Positions 32,601 through 40,832 of a stretch of DNA of 51,857 bases are shown here, one piece after another. This DNA is from CAYLPJ01 sp964385465 (GTDB lineage Bacteria; Planctomycetota; Phycisphaerae; SM23-33). Below the pieces are notes generated by a model. The model was not told the DNA's origin and made no database searches. It saw nothing but the letters and a program-made list of their open reading frames with translations. The stretch covers positions 1-51,857 of the forward strand of contig CAYLPJ010000048.1 of assembly GCA_964385465.1 (NCBI GenBank). Direction: 5' to 3'. A program made the position numbers and the translations under genes. Each line of letters begins with the position of its first letter. Positions within the stretch are counted from its first letter, which is position 1.

Positions 32601-34033
32601 AGGTGCCCAGGATATGGCGGTGCGGCAACCGCGGGACGGTGACCGCCGCCGCCATCGAGAAGCCCGCCCGCGGCGATTTCCTGCCCGTACTCGACGGCGG
32701 ATACGCCCTCCAGTACAGCCCCCTGATGGTCTGCCGACACGGACGCGGGATGATCCTGCTCTGCCAGCTCGACGTCACCGCACGCACCGTGACCGACCCG
32801 GCCGCGGATACGATCGCGCGGAACTGCCTGGCGTTCGTCGGCGGGTGGAAGCCCCCGGCGGCGCGGCGGGCGGTGTACGTCGGCGAGGCCGCCGGACGCG
32901 AGCACCTTCGCGCCGCCGGGATCGAGCCCGCCGACCGCGATCCGGCGGACCTGACGCCCGGGCACGTGTTGATCGTCGGGCCCGGTGGGGGCCGTACGCT
33001 CGCCCCGCACGCCGACGCGATCGCCAGGTGGCTCAAGGCCGGCGGGCACGTGGTGGCCCCGGGACTGGACGCCGCCGAGGCCAACGCGTTCCTGCCCGGC
33101 GAGGTCGCCATGGCCCGGGGCGAGCATATCGCCTGCCCGTTCGGGCCTCGTCCGGCGGGCTCGCCGCTGGCGGGCGTCGGCCCCGCCGACGCCCACAACG
33201 CCGCGCCGCGCACGCTGCCCCTGCTGACCGGCGAGGGTGCGGTCGGCGACGGCGCGGTCGGCACGGCCGAGGGGGGGCGAGTGATCTTCTGCCAGCTTCC
33301 CCCGCACCGCGTCGGGTGGCGGGCGCCGAAGCAGGGCGGCTACGAGCGTCGCAACCTCAAGCGGACGTACCGGCGGAGCAGTTTCCTGCTGTCCCGCGTG
33401 CTGGCGAACCTCGGCGTGGCCGGCGAGACGCCGCTGGTCCAGCGGTTCTGCGAGCCCGTCGGCGCGCCCGCGGGTGCCTCGGTGGTGGCCAACGGCGACT
33501 TCGCGGCCGACGGCGACAAGGACGGCGTGCCCGACGGCTGGACGGTCTCCTCGAAGGCGCCGGACAGCGGCTGTCGCCGGCACCGCTTGAGCGGCGAGCG
33601 GGGCGGCTGGGCCGTCGAGCTGCGCTGCCCGGCCAGTCGGGCGGGCAAGCCCGGCCTGATGCTTTCCCGCCACGGCGTGCCCGTGCGCGAGGGCGGGTGG
33701 TACCGCCTGAGCCTGCAAGCGCGAGCCGAGGGCCTCACCGCCGGCAGCGTGACGGTCACCGTGATGAACATGGACGGCTGGCGGACGCTGATTCCCTACC
33801 GGCGCTTCCGCCCCGACAAGGCGTGGAAGGCATGGGACTTCATCGTTCGGCCCAACGCCACGGCGAAGGAGAAGACGCGGTTCCAGATCTGGCATGACGG
33901 GACGGGCACGCTGTGGCTGGCGGACGTGAAGCTCGCGCCCATCGCCGACCCCACCCGCGGCCGCTGGGCCGAGGGGCTCTACCTCGACACCGCGACCGAG
34001 TGGGACGACCCCTACCGCTTCTTCCGCTGGTAG
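29618..34033 (+). CDS. Large secreted GH2-like glycoside hydrolase, 1471 aa
   Basis: A signal peptide (about 1-26, ARA-A) follows GGGAG. Domain order fits GH2: a jelly-roll (about 50-235), an Ig-like domain (240-340) and a TIM barrel (about 350-650, starting FVLNGTRVGL). The nucleophile candidate is Glu556 in FTCEYS. At the acid/base site, where GH2 enzymes have Asn-Glu, the sequence is TSHNACGYSED with Asn464-Ala465, so the canonical acid/base is absent. After the barrel come an Ig-like domain (about 745-845), a region with GATase/trimerisation-like strands (850-1250) and a C-terminal carbohydrate-binding-like beta-sandwich (about 1289-1450, VVANGDFAADGDKDG). Activity is uncertain. It is followed after 56 bp by the propeller gene, probably in one operon. 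Confidence 0.85.
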   Translation: MKALACRAGLIGVSLLLMWAVLARAADAPLPAGVRAEWGLRGAVRQKTTTRERICVNGLWRWQPAGADAADVPDDRWGFFKVPGCWPGITNYMQKDCQRVFAHPAWNGVQLAGVTAAWYQREITVPRTWDGRRIVLRAELVNSLAAVFVDGRQVGTIHFPAGEADLTAAVRAGGRHTLSLHVTALPLKGVMLAYNDTASAREVAGKVARRGLCGDVWLLGEPAGARLDDVRVRTSVSERTLAVSAAVAGLAPGKQYVLSARVRDGGRVVHQFAGEPFAPADLDAGRAAFTTHWPAPKLWDLHTPENQYELDVTLSPAGGGEVLDTALAVRFGFRELAIDGRDFVLNGTRVGLCSVPLDNAQIGAAWASYAGARESLERLKAIGIRLVYTHNYGCEPGSHLAFEHILRAADDVGMLVALSQPHFGHYDWDAPDADRTNGYARHAAYYVRVAGSHPSVVAYATSHNACGYSEDMRPDRIDGVHARRSQWAVNNVRRARRAAAVVRRLDPGRIVYHHASGNLGPMHTSNFYANFVPVQEMSDWFQHWATEGVKPLFTCEYSVPMPWDWAMYRGWYRGKRAFGSAAVPWEFCHAEWTAAFLGDAAYAIPAEERRNLRWEAKRFAAGKVWHRWDYPHAVGSRDLGPRYAVYAMYFDRNWPAFRTWGVSCTSPWNHGHYWTLREGVDGGRRELKVDWAGLQRPGFSADYIEDRYEKIDAAYDRGDWQPTEAARTLLRHNGPVLAWLAGGEGGFTEAGHNFRPGQTVAKQLIVLNDSREPVTVAAKWTFALPTPQSGEGSFELPTGEQKRLPLRFAIPANTPPGRYEIAATADFGGGRTQTDAFAIDVLPAPPPKRPGLAGRPVALFDPPGRTAKLLDRMGIPYRKVGAGAGLDAGDVLVIGQKALTVGGDAPDISAVADGLRVLVFEQAPDVMEKRLGFRVADVGMRRVFPRIAGHPLLAGLEARHLRDWRGSGTTVPPTRDLHASDRYNGAPGTRWCGMEVPRIWRCGNRGTVTAAAIEKPARGDFLPVLDGGYALQYSPLMVCRHGRGMILLCQLDVTARTVTDPAADTIARNCLAFVGGWKPPAARRAVYVGEAAGREHLRAAGIEPADRDPADLTPGHVLIVGPGGGRTLAPHADAIARWLKAGGHVVAPGLDAAEANAFLPGEVAMARGEHIACPFGPRPAGSPLAGVGPADAHNAAPRTLPLLTGEGAVGDGAVGTAEGGRVIFCQLPPHRVGWRAPKQGGYERRNLKRTYRRSSFLLSRVLANLGVAGETPLVQRFCEPVGAPAGASVVANGDFAADGDKDGVPDGWTVSSKAPDSGCRRHRLSGERGGWAVELRCPASRAGKPGLMLSRHGVPVREGGWYRLSLQARAEGLTAGSVTVTVMNMDGWRTLIPYRRFRPDKAWKAWDFIVRPNATAKEKTRFQIWHDGTGTLWLADVKLAPIADPTRGRWAEGLYLDTATEWDDPYRFFRW

Positions 34034-34089
34034 CCTGCGGGCGGTATGCTGATCGGCGGAAACCAACGGCCCCGGCCGGGAGGCGAGCG

Positions 34090-37050
34090 ATGGCGCGGCG
34101 AGCGACGTGGGCGGCGTGGGTCGGCGTGTGCGTGGCGGCGTGGGGCGCGGGCGGGGGCCGGTCCCTCGCGGGCGAGCCGCCGGCGTCGGCGGTCTGCCGG
34201 CTGACGATCCCCAAGCTCGTCGCCGCCCGGTGGGACGCCGAGGTGATCCTCTACCATCGTGACGGGGCGTTCCATCACGGCTACGCCCGCCTGCCGGGGC
34301 GCGACAACCTTCCGCACCGGGTGGACGTCACGCCCTCGCCGCCGGTGCGGTTCGAGACGGCCGACGGCAAGGCCTTCGACGTGCCCGAGAAGCTGCGGGG
34401 CACGTATTCCTACAAGCACCCGAAGTTCAAGGTCTACCGCGAGCAGTACGCCAGGGGGCAGCTTCGCGTCGCCCACCCCGAGCCCGTTGCGCGGATCGCT
34501 CGCGGGGCCGACGGCGGCGTCCGCGGCACGGTGGACGTGCTCGTCCTCGGCCTGGACGTTGCCAACACACCCGGGCGGAACAACCACTCGCTGGTCTTCC
34601 GCATCGAAGTGGACGCCGCCGCCGACGGCGACCGGCTCGCGGGGACGTTCGTCGCCTGGAACTACGAGCACCGCGACTTCGACTACGGCGCCGAAAGCCC
34701 GCGCATCCGAGGGCGGATCACCGGCCGCTGGGACCGGGCGTTCTGGCGGCCGGCGGAAGGCACGGAGTACGCCCCCGGGCGGGACTGGCCGCAGGTCCGC
34801 GGCCCGGCGATCAACGGCTCGGCCGCCGACTGCGACCGGCCGTTCGTGGACCACCTCCACGACGCCCGCCTGCTCTGGGTGGCCGACGAGATGATCGGCG
34901 GGGGGCGCAGCGGCGGGCTGACCCGCGGGGAGTTCGCCATGTTCCCCATCGCGTGGACGAACACGGGCTACGGCGGCTACGCCGGCCCGGCCGTCGCGGG
35001 CGGACGCGTCTACCTGCACCTGATGGAGCCGGACGCCGCCCGCATCGCCGCCGATCCGACGGTGGCGAACAACATCTACGTGCGCCTCGGCGCGGACCCG
35101 CGTGCCCTGGCCAACCGCCTTGGCCATCTGCGGGATGCGGTGATCTGCTGGGACGCCCGCACCGGGCGGACGCTGTGGCACTGGCGGTCGGAGGGCGTGT
35201 TCGGCAAGGTGCCCGAGAGCAAGGCCGGGCGGGGCACGACGGCCTGCGTCGCCGGCGGGCGGGTCTTTGCCCGCGGGCACGGCGGGCTCTACGCCCTCGA
35301 CGCCGCCACCGGCGAGCTGCTCTGGCACAAGGCGGGCAAGGACAAGCTGAAGTATTCCAGCGGCACGAACTCGGGGTTCAAGAGCACCTGGAGCCACGAG
35401 AAGTCTCCCGGGATGATCGGTAACCGGCTGGTGTTCGCCTGCGCGGGCACGCTCGTCGGTGTCGACCCCGACGACGGACGCTTTCTCTGGGCGGTTCCCA
35501 AGGCCGTCGGCGGCGGGGCCGTGCCGACCCGAACCGTCCTCGATGGCCGAGAACTCATCGTCACCGCCAGCGAGCTCTACGAACCTAGTGCCAAGGACGC
35601 CCAGCGCGGCGCGGCGCCTTGCCCGGAGCGGCTGCTGCTGATCGACCCGGCCGACGGGAAGGTGCTCTGGACGAGCGACGCGCTGGGCAGCAACTCGCTG
35701 GCGGTGTGCGTCGGCGGGGACGTGGTGGTTGGCAACGGCGTGCGGGGCGCGACGGGGCAGAAGGCATCGCGGAGCTGGCGGGCCGCGGGGGCGCGCGTCG
35801 GGCGCGACGGTGCGCGGCGGCTCTGGCTGGCCGAGGATACCCACTACCCGCCGCACCGGGCGACGCCCGTCGTCCACCGCGGCCACGCGCTGATCGACAG
35901 CCGCATCTCGGGCTTCCGCGCCCTGGAGCTGGCGACCGGCAAGGTCGTCGGGCGGGCGCCGCACATCTACGCCCTGACCGGCGGCAGCCACAACTGGACG
36001 TGGCACCTTGCCGGCAACGGGCGGGTGATCACCAGCGGCTTGCTGCTGTTCGACGCCCCGCCGGCGGCCTTCCGCCCGTTGCCCGGGCGGCTGAGCCTCG
36101 ACGTCGCCAGCGGCTACATGTGCCCGATCAAGCCCGCCCTCGCCGACGGGCGGCTGTTTGTGCGGTGCAGCGACAAGCTCGTCTGCTACGACCTCCGCAA
36201 GCCGCCCGAAGCGGCCGAGGGGGGCGTGGTCGAGCTTGGCTGCCCGGGCGCGATCGCCGGCGCGGGCGGGGGCGGGGAGGTGGCCCTGCGGCTTCGCGTT
36301 CGCGACGGCCGGCCGGTCGAGCTCGCCGCGTCCTGGCCGACCCTCGCCGGGCCGGAGCGGGCGGTGGTGGCCTCCTGGGCCGGGGTGGACACCCGCCACC
36401 GGTGGCGGGCGACGATCCCCCGCGGGCTGAGCCTCGACGCCGCGGGCCTGCGCGGCGAGGCGGTCGTCCGCATCGGCCACCATTACGAGCCGTGGACCCT
36501 CGCCCTCCGGCGGGAAGGGGGGCGGCTGGTCGGTGAGTGCATCCGGCGGGCACTGCCGCTGGCCGAGCCGGTGGCGGTGGAAGGCACCGTCGCCGGGGAC
36601 GTCCGCGACCTGCCCGACGGCGAACGCCTGTGGCGCGTGCACCTCAAGGACGCCGCCGGGGGCCGGAGCCTCCGTCAAGGCCGCCCGGACGCCGACGTGA
36701 CGCTTGCGATCGTTACCCGGGGCGCCGACATCCGCCGGGCGTGGGCCGCCGCCGGGGCGATCAACGTCGCACTCCACGAGGTGGACCCCGCCGGGTTGGA
36801 GTTCGCCGACGGCCGGCTTGCCGGCTCGGCCGTCGTGCTGTTCCACGACGACGAGTACTTCGACGTCCACTACGAGTCCGCCGCCGCCGAATGCCGCCCC
36901 GCCGGCCGCGGGGGACTGCTCGCCGCCCGCTACGACCTCGATGCCCGCCTCGCCGACGACAGCAGACTCACCGGCCGCCACGAAGGCCGCGTCGGCGTCC
37001 CCTGGGCCCGCAGCGTCGCCGCTTCGGGCCGGCAGGGGGGATCTCGCTAG
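34090..37050 (+). CDS. Secreted PQQ-type beta-propeller protein, 986 aa
   Basis: The ATG at 34090 has GGGAGG 7 nt upstream and begins a signal peptide (about 1-27, LAG-E). The first 240 residues are a beta-rich domain. The middle (about 250-720) has PQQ-propeller blades such as VICWDARTGRTLWHW, LYALDAATGELLWHK, LVGVDPDDGRFLW and LLIDPADGKVLW. The C-terminal 280 residues are another beta-rich region. No methyltransferase-like domain is present, unlike the 1061-aa propeller at 23325. Quinoprotein active-site residues were not identified, so it is probably a structural or binding protein rather than a dehydrogenase. Its stop shares the bases CTAG with the stop of the convergent ATPase gene. Confidence 0.86.
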   Translation: MARRATWAAWVGVCVAAWGAGGGRSLAGEPPASAVCRLTIPKLVAARWDAEVILYHRDGAFHHGYARLPGRDNLPHRVDVTPSPPVRFETADGKAFDVPEKLRGTYSYKHPKFKVYREQYARGQLRVAHPEPVARIARGADGGVRGTVDVLVLGLDVANTPGRNNHSLVFRIEVDAAADGDRLAGTFVAWNYEHRDFDYGAESPRIRGRITGRWDRAFWRPAEGTEYAPGRDWPQVRGPAINGSAADCDRPFVDHLHDARLLWVADEMIGGGRSGGLTRGEFAMFPIAWTNTGYGGYAGPAVAGGRVYLHLMEPDAARIAADPTVANNIYVRLGADPRALANRLGHLRDAVICWDARTGRTLWHWRSEGVFGKVPESKAGRGTTACVAGGRVFARGHGGLYALDAATGELLWHKAGKDKLKYSSGTNSGFKSTWSHEKSPGMIGNRLVFACAGTLVGVDPDDGRFLWAVPKAVGGGAVPTRTVLDGRELIVTASELYEPSAKDAQRGAAPCPERLLLIDPADGKVLWTSDALGSNSLAVCVGGDVVVGNGVRGATGQKASRSWRAAGARVGRDGARRLWLAEDTHYPPHRATPVVHRGHALIDSRISGFRALELATGKVVGRAPHIYALTGGSHNWTWHLAGNGRVITSGLLLFDAPPAAFRPLPGRLSLDVASGYMCPIKPALADGRLFVRCSDKLVCYDLRKPPEAAEGGVVELGCPGAIAGAGGGGEVALRLRVRDGRPVELAASWPTLAGPERAVVASWAGVDTRHRWRATIPRGLSLDAAGLRGEAVVRIGHHYEPWTLALRREGGRLVGECIRRALPLAEPVAVEGTVAGDVRDLPDGERLWRVHLKDAAGGRSLRQGRPDADVTLAIVTRGADIRRAWAAAGAINVALHEVDPAGLEFADGRLAGSAVVLFHDDEYFDVHYESAAAECRPAGRGGLLAARYDLDARLADDSRLTGRHEGRVGVPWARSVAASGRQGGSR

Positions 37051-37787
37051 AGTTCCTCCTCGCCGTCGATGGTGCCGACGGAGATCTGGAGTTCCTCGCG
37101 TTTCTGGATGCGGGAGATTTCGCCATCGGTGATCCAGACGACGCGGTCGCTGGCGGCGAGCATCTTCATGTCGTGGGTGGCGGTGATGACCGTCACGCCG
37201 CGGTCTTCCTTCATGCGGCTGAGCAGCTCGATGATCTCCCGCCCGGTGGTCAGGTCGAGGTTGCCGGTCGGCTCGTCGGCGAGGATGATGGCCGGGTCGT
37301 TGGCCAGGGCCCTCGCGATGGCGACGCGCTGCTGCTGCCCGCCGGACATCTCGGTGGGCTTGTGGTTGAGTCGGTCGCCGAGGCCGACCTTGCCCAGCAG
37401 GGCGGCGCCCTTGTCGCGGGACTCGTCGGCGCTGAGCCCGGCGAAGACCATCGGCAGGGTGACGTTCTCCAGGGCGGTCATGACGGGGATGAGGTTGAAG
37501 GTCTGGAAGATATAGCCGATCTTCCGGCAGCGGAGCCAGGCGAGCTCGTAGATGCCCAGGCGTGCGATGTCGACCTCGTCGATGTAGACCTCGCCGTCGG
37601 AGGGCTTGTCCAGCCCGCCGATCATGTTGAAGAACGTGCTCTTGCCCGAGCCGCTGGGTCCCATGATCGAGACGTATTCGCCGGCGTAGATGCGGATCGA
37701 GATGCCGCGCAGCGCGTGCACCTCCTCGCTGCCCATCCGGTAGACCTTCCGGACGCCCTGGGTTCGCACGATCTCCCGGTCCGCCAT
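37047..37787 (-). CDS. ABC transporter ATP-binding protein, LolD/MacB type, 246 aa
   Basis: It has a complete nucleotide-binding domain: Walker A GPSGSGKST (43-51), Q-loop Gln95 in YIFQTFNL, signature MSGGQQQR (147-154), Walker B AIILADEP (166-173) and switch His205. The FNMIGGLDKPSDGEV and FQTFNLIPVMTALENV words are typical of the MacB/LolD subfamily, which pairs with FtsX-type permeases to drive extrusion or lipoprotein release rather than import. It lies 4 bp after the minimal FtsX permease gene. It may also energise the large M28-FtsX fusion upstream, which has no ATPase of its own. Confidence 0.95.
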   Translation of the reverse strand: MADREIVRTQGVRKVYRMGSEEVHALRGISIRIYAGEYVSIMGPSGSGKSTFFNMIGGLDKPSDGEVYIDEVDIARLGIYELAWLRCRKIGYIFQTFNLIPVMTALENVTLPMVFAGLSADESRDKGAALLGKVGLGDRLNHKPTEMSGGQQQRVAIARALANDPAIILADEPTGNLDLTTGREIIELLSRMKEDRGVTVITATHDMKMLAASDRVVWITDGEISRIQKREELQISVGTIDGEEEL

Positions 37788-37791
37788 GCGA

Positions 37792-38487
37792 TCACACCTC
37801 CACGCGCATCGCCTCGACGGGGTTCATCCTCGCCGCGACGTACGTCGGATAGGCCGCCGAAAGCACCGTCAGCACCGAGCCCACACCCAGCGCGATCGGC
37901 GCGGACGTGACCCACGGGCGGGCGTACTCGGCCAGCGTCAACAGCGAAAGCTCCAGGCTCACCGCCACCTGGAACAGCGAAAGCAGGTACCCCGCGACCG
38001 TCCCGGCCGCGCTGCCGATGACCCCCACCAGCAGGCTCTCGATCAGGAACAGGCGGACGACGTAGGAGTCCAGCGAACCGAGGCACTTGAGCGTGCCGAT
38101 CTCCCCCGCCCGTTCGGTGACGCTCATGAGCATGGTGTTGGTGATGCCGGTCACGCAGAGCACGCCGGACAGCGCGAGGATCCAGACGCGCTGCTGGGCC
38201 TGCTTGGCTAGCGAGGCCTCGTCGGCGGCGAACGCCCCGACGCGTTCGAGCACGGCGCGGGTGTGGGTGTCCTCGCGCGCGGTCAGGTCGGCGACGACGC
38301 CGTGGTAGGTCATCGAGTTCATCAGGAAGGCGACGGTGACGCCGACGCACAGCAGCGTCAGCGAGAATCGCCCGCGGCGGTTGCAGACGTTGGCCCAGCA
38401 CATCGCCAGCGTCCGCCGCCAGGGGAAGCTCACCCGGCGGTCGCTGGTGTCGTCGGCGAAGACGCGTTGTCGCGAGCTCGGTGCCAT
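37792..38487 (-). CDS. Minimal FtsX-type ABC permease, 231 aa
   Basis: Four membrane helices (about 40-60, 101-122, 148-175 and 195-213) and the FtsX cytoplasmic-loop signature TERAGEIGTLKCLG (124-137), ending YPTYVAARMNPVEAMR as in MacB-like permeases. Only about 40 residues separate helices 1 and 2, where MacB and LolC/E have a periplasmic domain of 200 or more residues, so the protein is about half the usual length. The frame is intact and the ends are in place, so this looks like a true short form rather than a truncated gene. AAAGGA precedes the ATG. Confidence 0.88.
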   Translation of the reverse strand: MAPSSRQRVFADDTSDRRVSFPWRRTLAMCWANVCNRRGRFSLTLLCVGVTVAFLMNSMTYHGVVADLTAREDTHTRAVLERVGAFAADEASLAKQAQQRVWILALSGVLCVTGITNTMLMSVTERAGEIGTLKCLGSLDSYVVRLFLIESLLVGVIGSAAGTVAGYLLSLFQVAVSLELSLLTLAEYARPWVTSAPIALGVGSVLTVLSAAYPTYVAARMNPVEAMRVEV

Positions 38488-38516
38488 CGGGGGCGTTGGT
38501 CCTTTTCAAGCGGTTT

Positions 38517-38693
38517 CAGCAGGGATTCAGGGGATGCAGGGGATCGACATAGTTCAGATTCCAGATCTCAGATTCCAGGTTCCATATTTCACATTTCCCA
38601 TGTCAGATATCAAGTTGCCGGCTCGGATCGCCGTTCGGGACCCGAACAGGAACGCCTCTTCTCGTATCTCCTGCATCTCTTGCATTCCTGCTG
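38517..38693. repeat. MITE-like element with 26-bp imperfect terminal inverted repeats
   Basis: The left end 38517-38542 is complementary to the right end 38668-38693 at 21 of 26 positions (CAGCAGG at one tip, CCTGCTG at the other). The interior, 38549-38602, is an AT-richer run of degenerate repeats (CAGATTCCAG, CAGATTCCAGG, TTCCATATTTC, CACATTTCCC), very unlike the surrounding DNA. It fills most of the 227-bp gap between the OPT-like gene and the minimal permease gene. There is no transposase and no clear target duplication. Confidence 0.65.
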
Positions 38694-38714
38694 ACTGTTC
38701 TGGTCGTATCCTCG

Positions 38715-40832
38715 CTAGAACGGAAGCTCGCGGGTGCACTGGGCGACGAGACTCATGGCCACGGCGGTCATGCCGGCCAGGCCCATGCCGCAGGCGAATC
38801 CGGCGGCGAGGACGGGGAGGTACTTGCGCCACTTCTCGCGCCCGAACTTGCGGGCGAAGTAGAACTTGCCCAGCAGCGCCCCGACCAGCAGGGGAATGCC
38901 GGCGTGCGTGGGCGCACAGACCCCTCCGATCATCCCGTAGAAGACCGTCGCGGGGATGCCCACGAGGGCAAAGCCGCCGTAGAGCCCCGCCCCGGCCAGC
39001 GCGGAGATGCCGATGACCGACGGCTTGATCGCCGCCAGCAGCAGCGACTGCTCGTTGCTGTTGGCGGTGAAGATCAGGTACGCCTGCCTGGCCGCGACGG
39101 GCCAGAGGCGGGCGGCGAAGGGGAACTGGTCGCTGGGGATCTGGTTGAGGCGCCAGAAGAACCACCAGAACAGGTACGAGCAGGCGAAGACGATCGGCAG
39201 CATGAGCAGCTCGGCCTTGACGATGGAGGTGAACTTCGTGCGGGTCAGCTCCATCTCGCGGAAGCGCTGGGCGGTCCAGCCGAAGTCGAACAGCGGCACG
39301 GGGGCGAACCAGATGTCCACGCCCGGGTAGCCGCTGGCGATGAACACCGTCTCCTTGAGGAACGGCGTGTGCAGCGGCCGACCGGTCATGCCGATCAGCC
39401 TCGCGGAGATGTACGAGTGCATCGGCGTCCAGATGAAGCCGAAGACCAGGATGATCCAGATGGGGAAGTCGGGCACGAGCCGGTGGGCGATCCAGGCGAA
39501 GCCGCCGATGGCGGTGACGAACAGCAGGACCGCGACCCACGTGGGGAAGTCCCCGCGGCTCTTGTGGGGGGTGCGGGGCGGGGGCACCTCGGCGGCGTCG
39601 GCGGCCTCGTCCATCCGCTGGTCCGTGGTCATCTCGACGCGCTCGGCGTCCGCCTCGGCCTGCCGGGCCTCGCGGGCCTGGCGCTTGCGCCGGAAGAACG
39701 AGCGGATGATCCCCGCCACGCCCACGCCCAGCACCGACAGCGCCAGCCCCAGCGTCACGCTCAGCCAGAAGTCGTAGTTCAGGATCATCTGGTTGACCAG
39801 CAGGGCGTTGCCCGGCCTCCAGTGCTCGAAGACGCCGAAGTGCTGGAGGATCGGGTTGCCGATCACACTGGTCAGCAGGATCATGATGCACGTGCCCAGC
39901 ACCAGCCGGAAGGGCAGGATCATCCCGACGATCACGAGCATCAGGTCGAAGCTGATGGAGATGAGGCTGCCCGGCAGGAGGTGCTCGACGTCCTGGGTGA
40001 AATCGACGAAGGGGATGGGCAGCAGCATGATGGGCTTGGCCATGAACAGCCCGGTGAAGACCGGCAGGAGCACGTAGAGCGCCCCGAAGACGATCCCCAG
40101 GGAGGCCCCGATGCTGAAGATGTTCCACCGCCAGGACATCTTCCGCCGCGTCTCGCCCGTGTCGTCGCGCGCGGTGGACTCCGCCAGCGCGGTCGCGCCC
40201 TCGGCGGCGACGGGCGCCAGCGGGAAGGGCAGGCGCTCGATGTCCGACGTGGCCCGGAAGATCAGGTATCCCAGCCCCAGCCAGGCCATCCGCCCGAGGA
40301 TGTAGCCCATCGCGATCAGCACCAGCGGCGAGAGCACGCCCCCCGACGCACTCCACCACCAGTCGCCGTGGGCGAGGTTGCGGTTCTGGAGGCCCGGGGA
40401 GTCCGTCGGGGGCACGACCCAGTCGGGGATGTCCCCCGCGATGGTCGTCGTCTGCGGCGAGACCTTCAGGTACTGGTGCCAGATCGCCCTCGAGAACGGC
40501 TGGCCGGCGAGGTGCACGTGCATGAGCGTCACGGCCGCGATCGACGAGGCCACGTAGAACAGGATGTAGATTTCCTGGCGTTTGAGGTGGGCGAAGCTGC
40601 GGCGGGCGAGCTCCGCGAAGAGGATGATCGTGACCCACTCGGCGGCGGGCCCGAGGGTCTTGCCTGCGACGAGCCCGAGGTAGATGGCCCCGGGCATCAT
40701 GACGACGGCGACGAACAGCGCGCCGAGGACCGTCCGCCTGGAGAAGCCGTCCTCGAACGGCTGGTTCAGCAGGTCGTCGGCGCCCGACGCGTCGGGCTCG
40801 TAGTTGCGCGGTGTCTTCGCCTCGTCGCTCAT
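38715..40832 (-). CDS. OPT/DUF6784-DUF6785-like membrane transporter, 705 aa
   Basis: It is polytopic, with roughly 14 hydrophobic helices. Features recalling the oligopeptide transporter superfamily include GAIYLGLVAGKTLGPAAEWV (about 48-67), LPFPLAPVAAEGATA near 205-219 and GMIGGVCAPTHAGIPLLVGALLGKFY near the C terminus. A cytoplasmic charged loop (about 385-425) splits the helices into two halves. In planctomycetes such proteins occur in pairs annotated DUF6784/DUF6785, as here with the gene at 45666. The substrate is unknown; peptides or metal chelates are typical for OPT. It overlaps the M28-FtsX gene by 4 nt (ATGA). Confidence 0.83.
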   Translation of the reverse strand: MSDEAKTPRNYEPDASGADDLLNQPFEDGFSRRTVLGALFVAVVMMPGAIYLGLVAGKTLGPAAEWVTIILFAELARRSFAHLKRQEIYILFYVASSIAAVTLMHVHLAGQPFSRAIWHQYLKVSPQTTTIAGDIPDWVVPPTDSPGLQNRNLAHGDWWWSASGGVLSPLVLIAMGYILGRMAWLGLGYLIFRATSDIERLPFPLAPVAAEGATALAESTARDDTGETRRKMSWRWNIFSIGASLGIVFGALYVLLPVFTGLFMAKPIMLLPIPFVDFTQDVEHLLPGSLISISFDLMLVIVGMILPFRLVLGTCIMILLTSVIGNPILQHFGVFEHWRPGNALLVNQMILNYDFWLSVTLGLALSVLGVGVAGIIRSFFRRKRQAREARQAEADAERVEMTTDQRMDEAADAAEVPPPRTPHKSRGDFPTWVAVLLFVTAIGGFAWIAHRLVPDFPIWIILVFGFIWTPMHSYISARLIGMTGRPLHTPFLKETVFIASGYPGVDIWFAPVPLFDFGWTAQRFREMELTRTKFTSIVKAELLMLPIVFACSYLFWWFFWRLNQIPSDQFPFAARLWPVAARQAYLIFTANSNEQSLLLAAIKPSVIGISALAGAGLYGGFALVGIPATVFYGMIGGVCAPTHAGIPLLVGALLGKFYFARKFGREKWRKYLPVLAAGFACGMGLAGMTAVAMSLVAQCTRELPF

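Noticed and set aside
29243..34033. A start upstream of 29618 for the GH2-like protein, adding 125 residues
   Set aside because: The extension overlaps the divergent URO-D gene start and is Arg/Pro-rich. The ATG at 29618 has GGGAG upstream and gives an immediate signal peptide.
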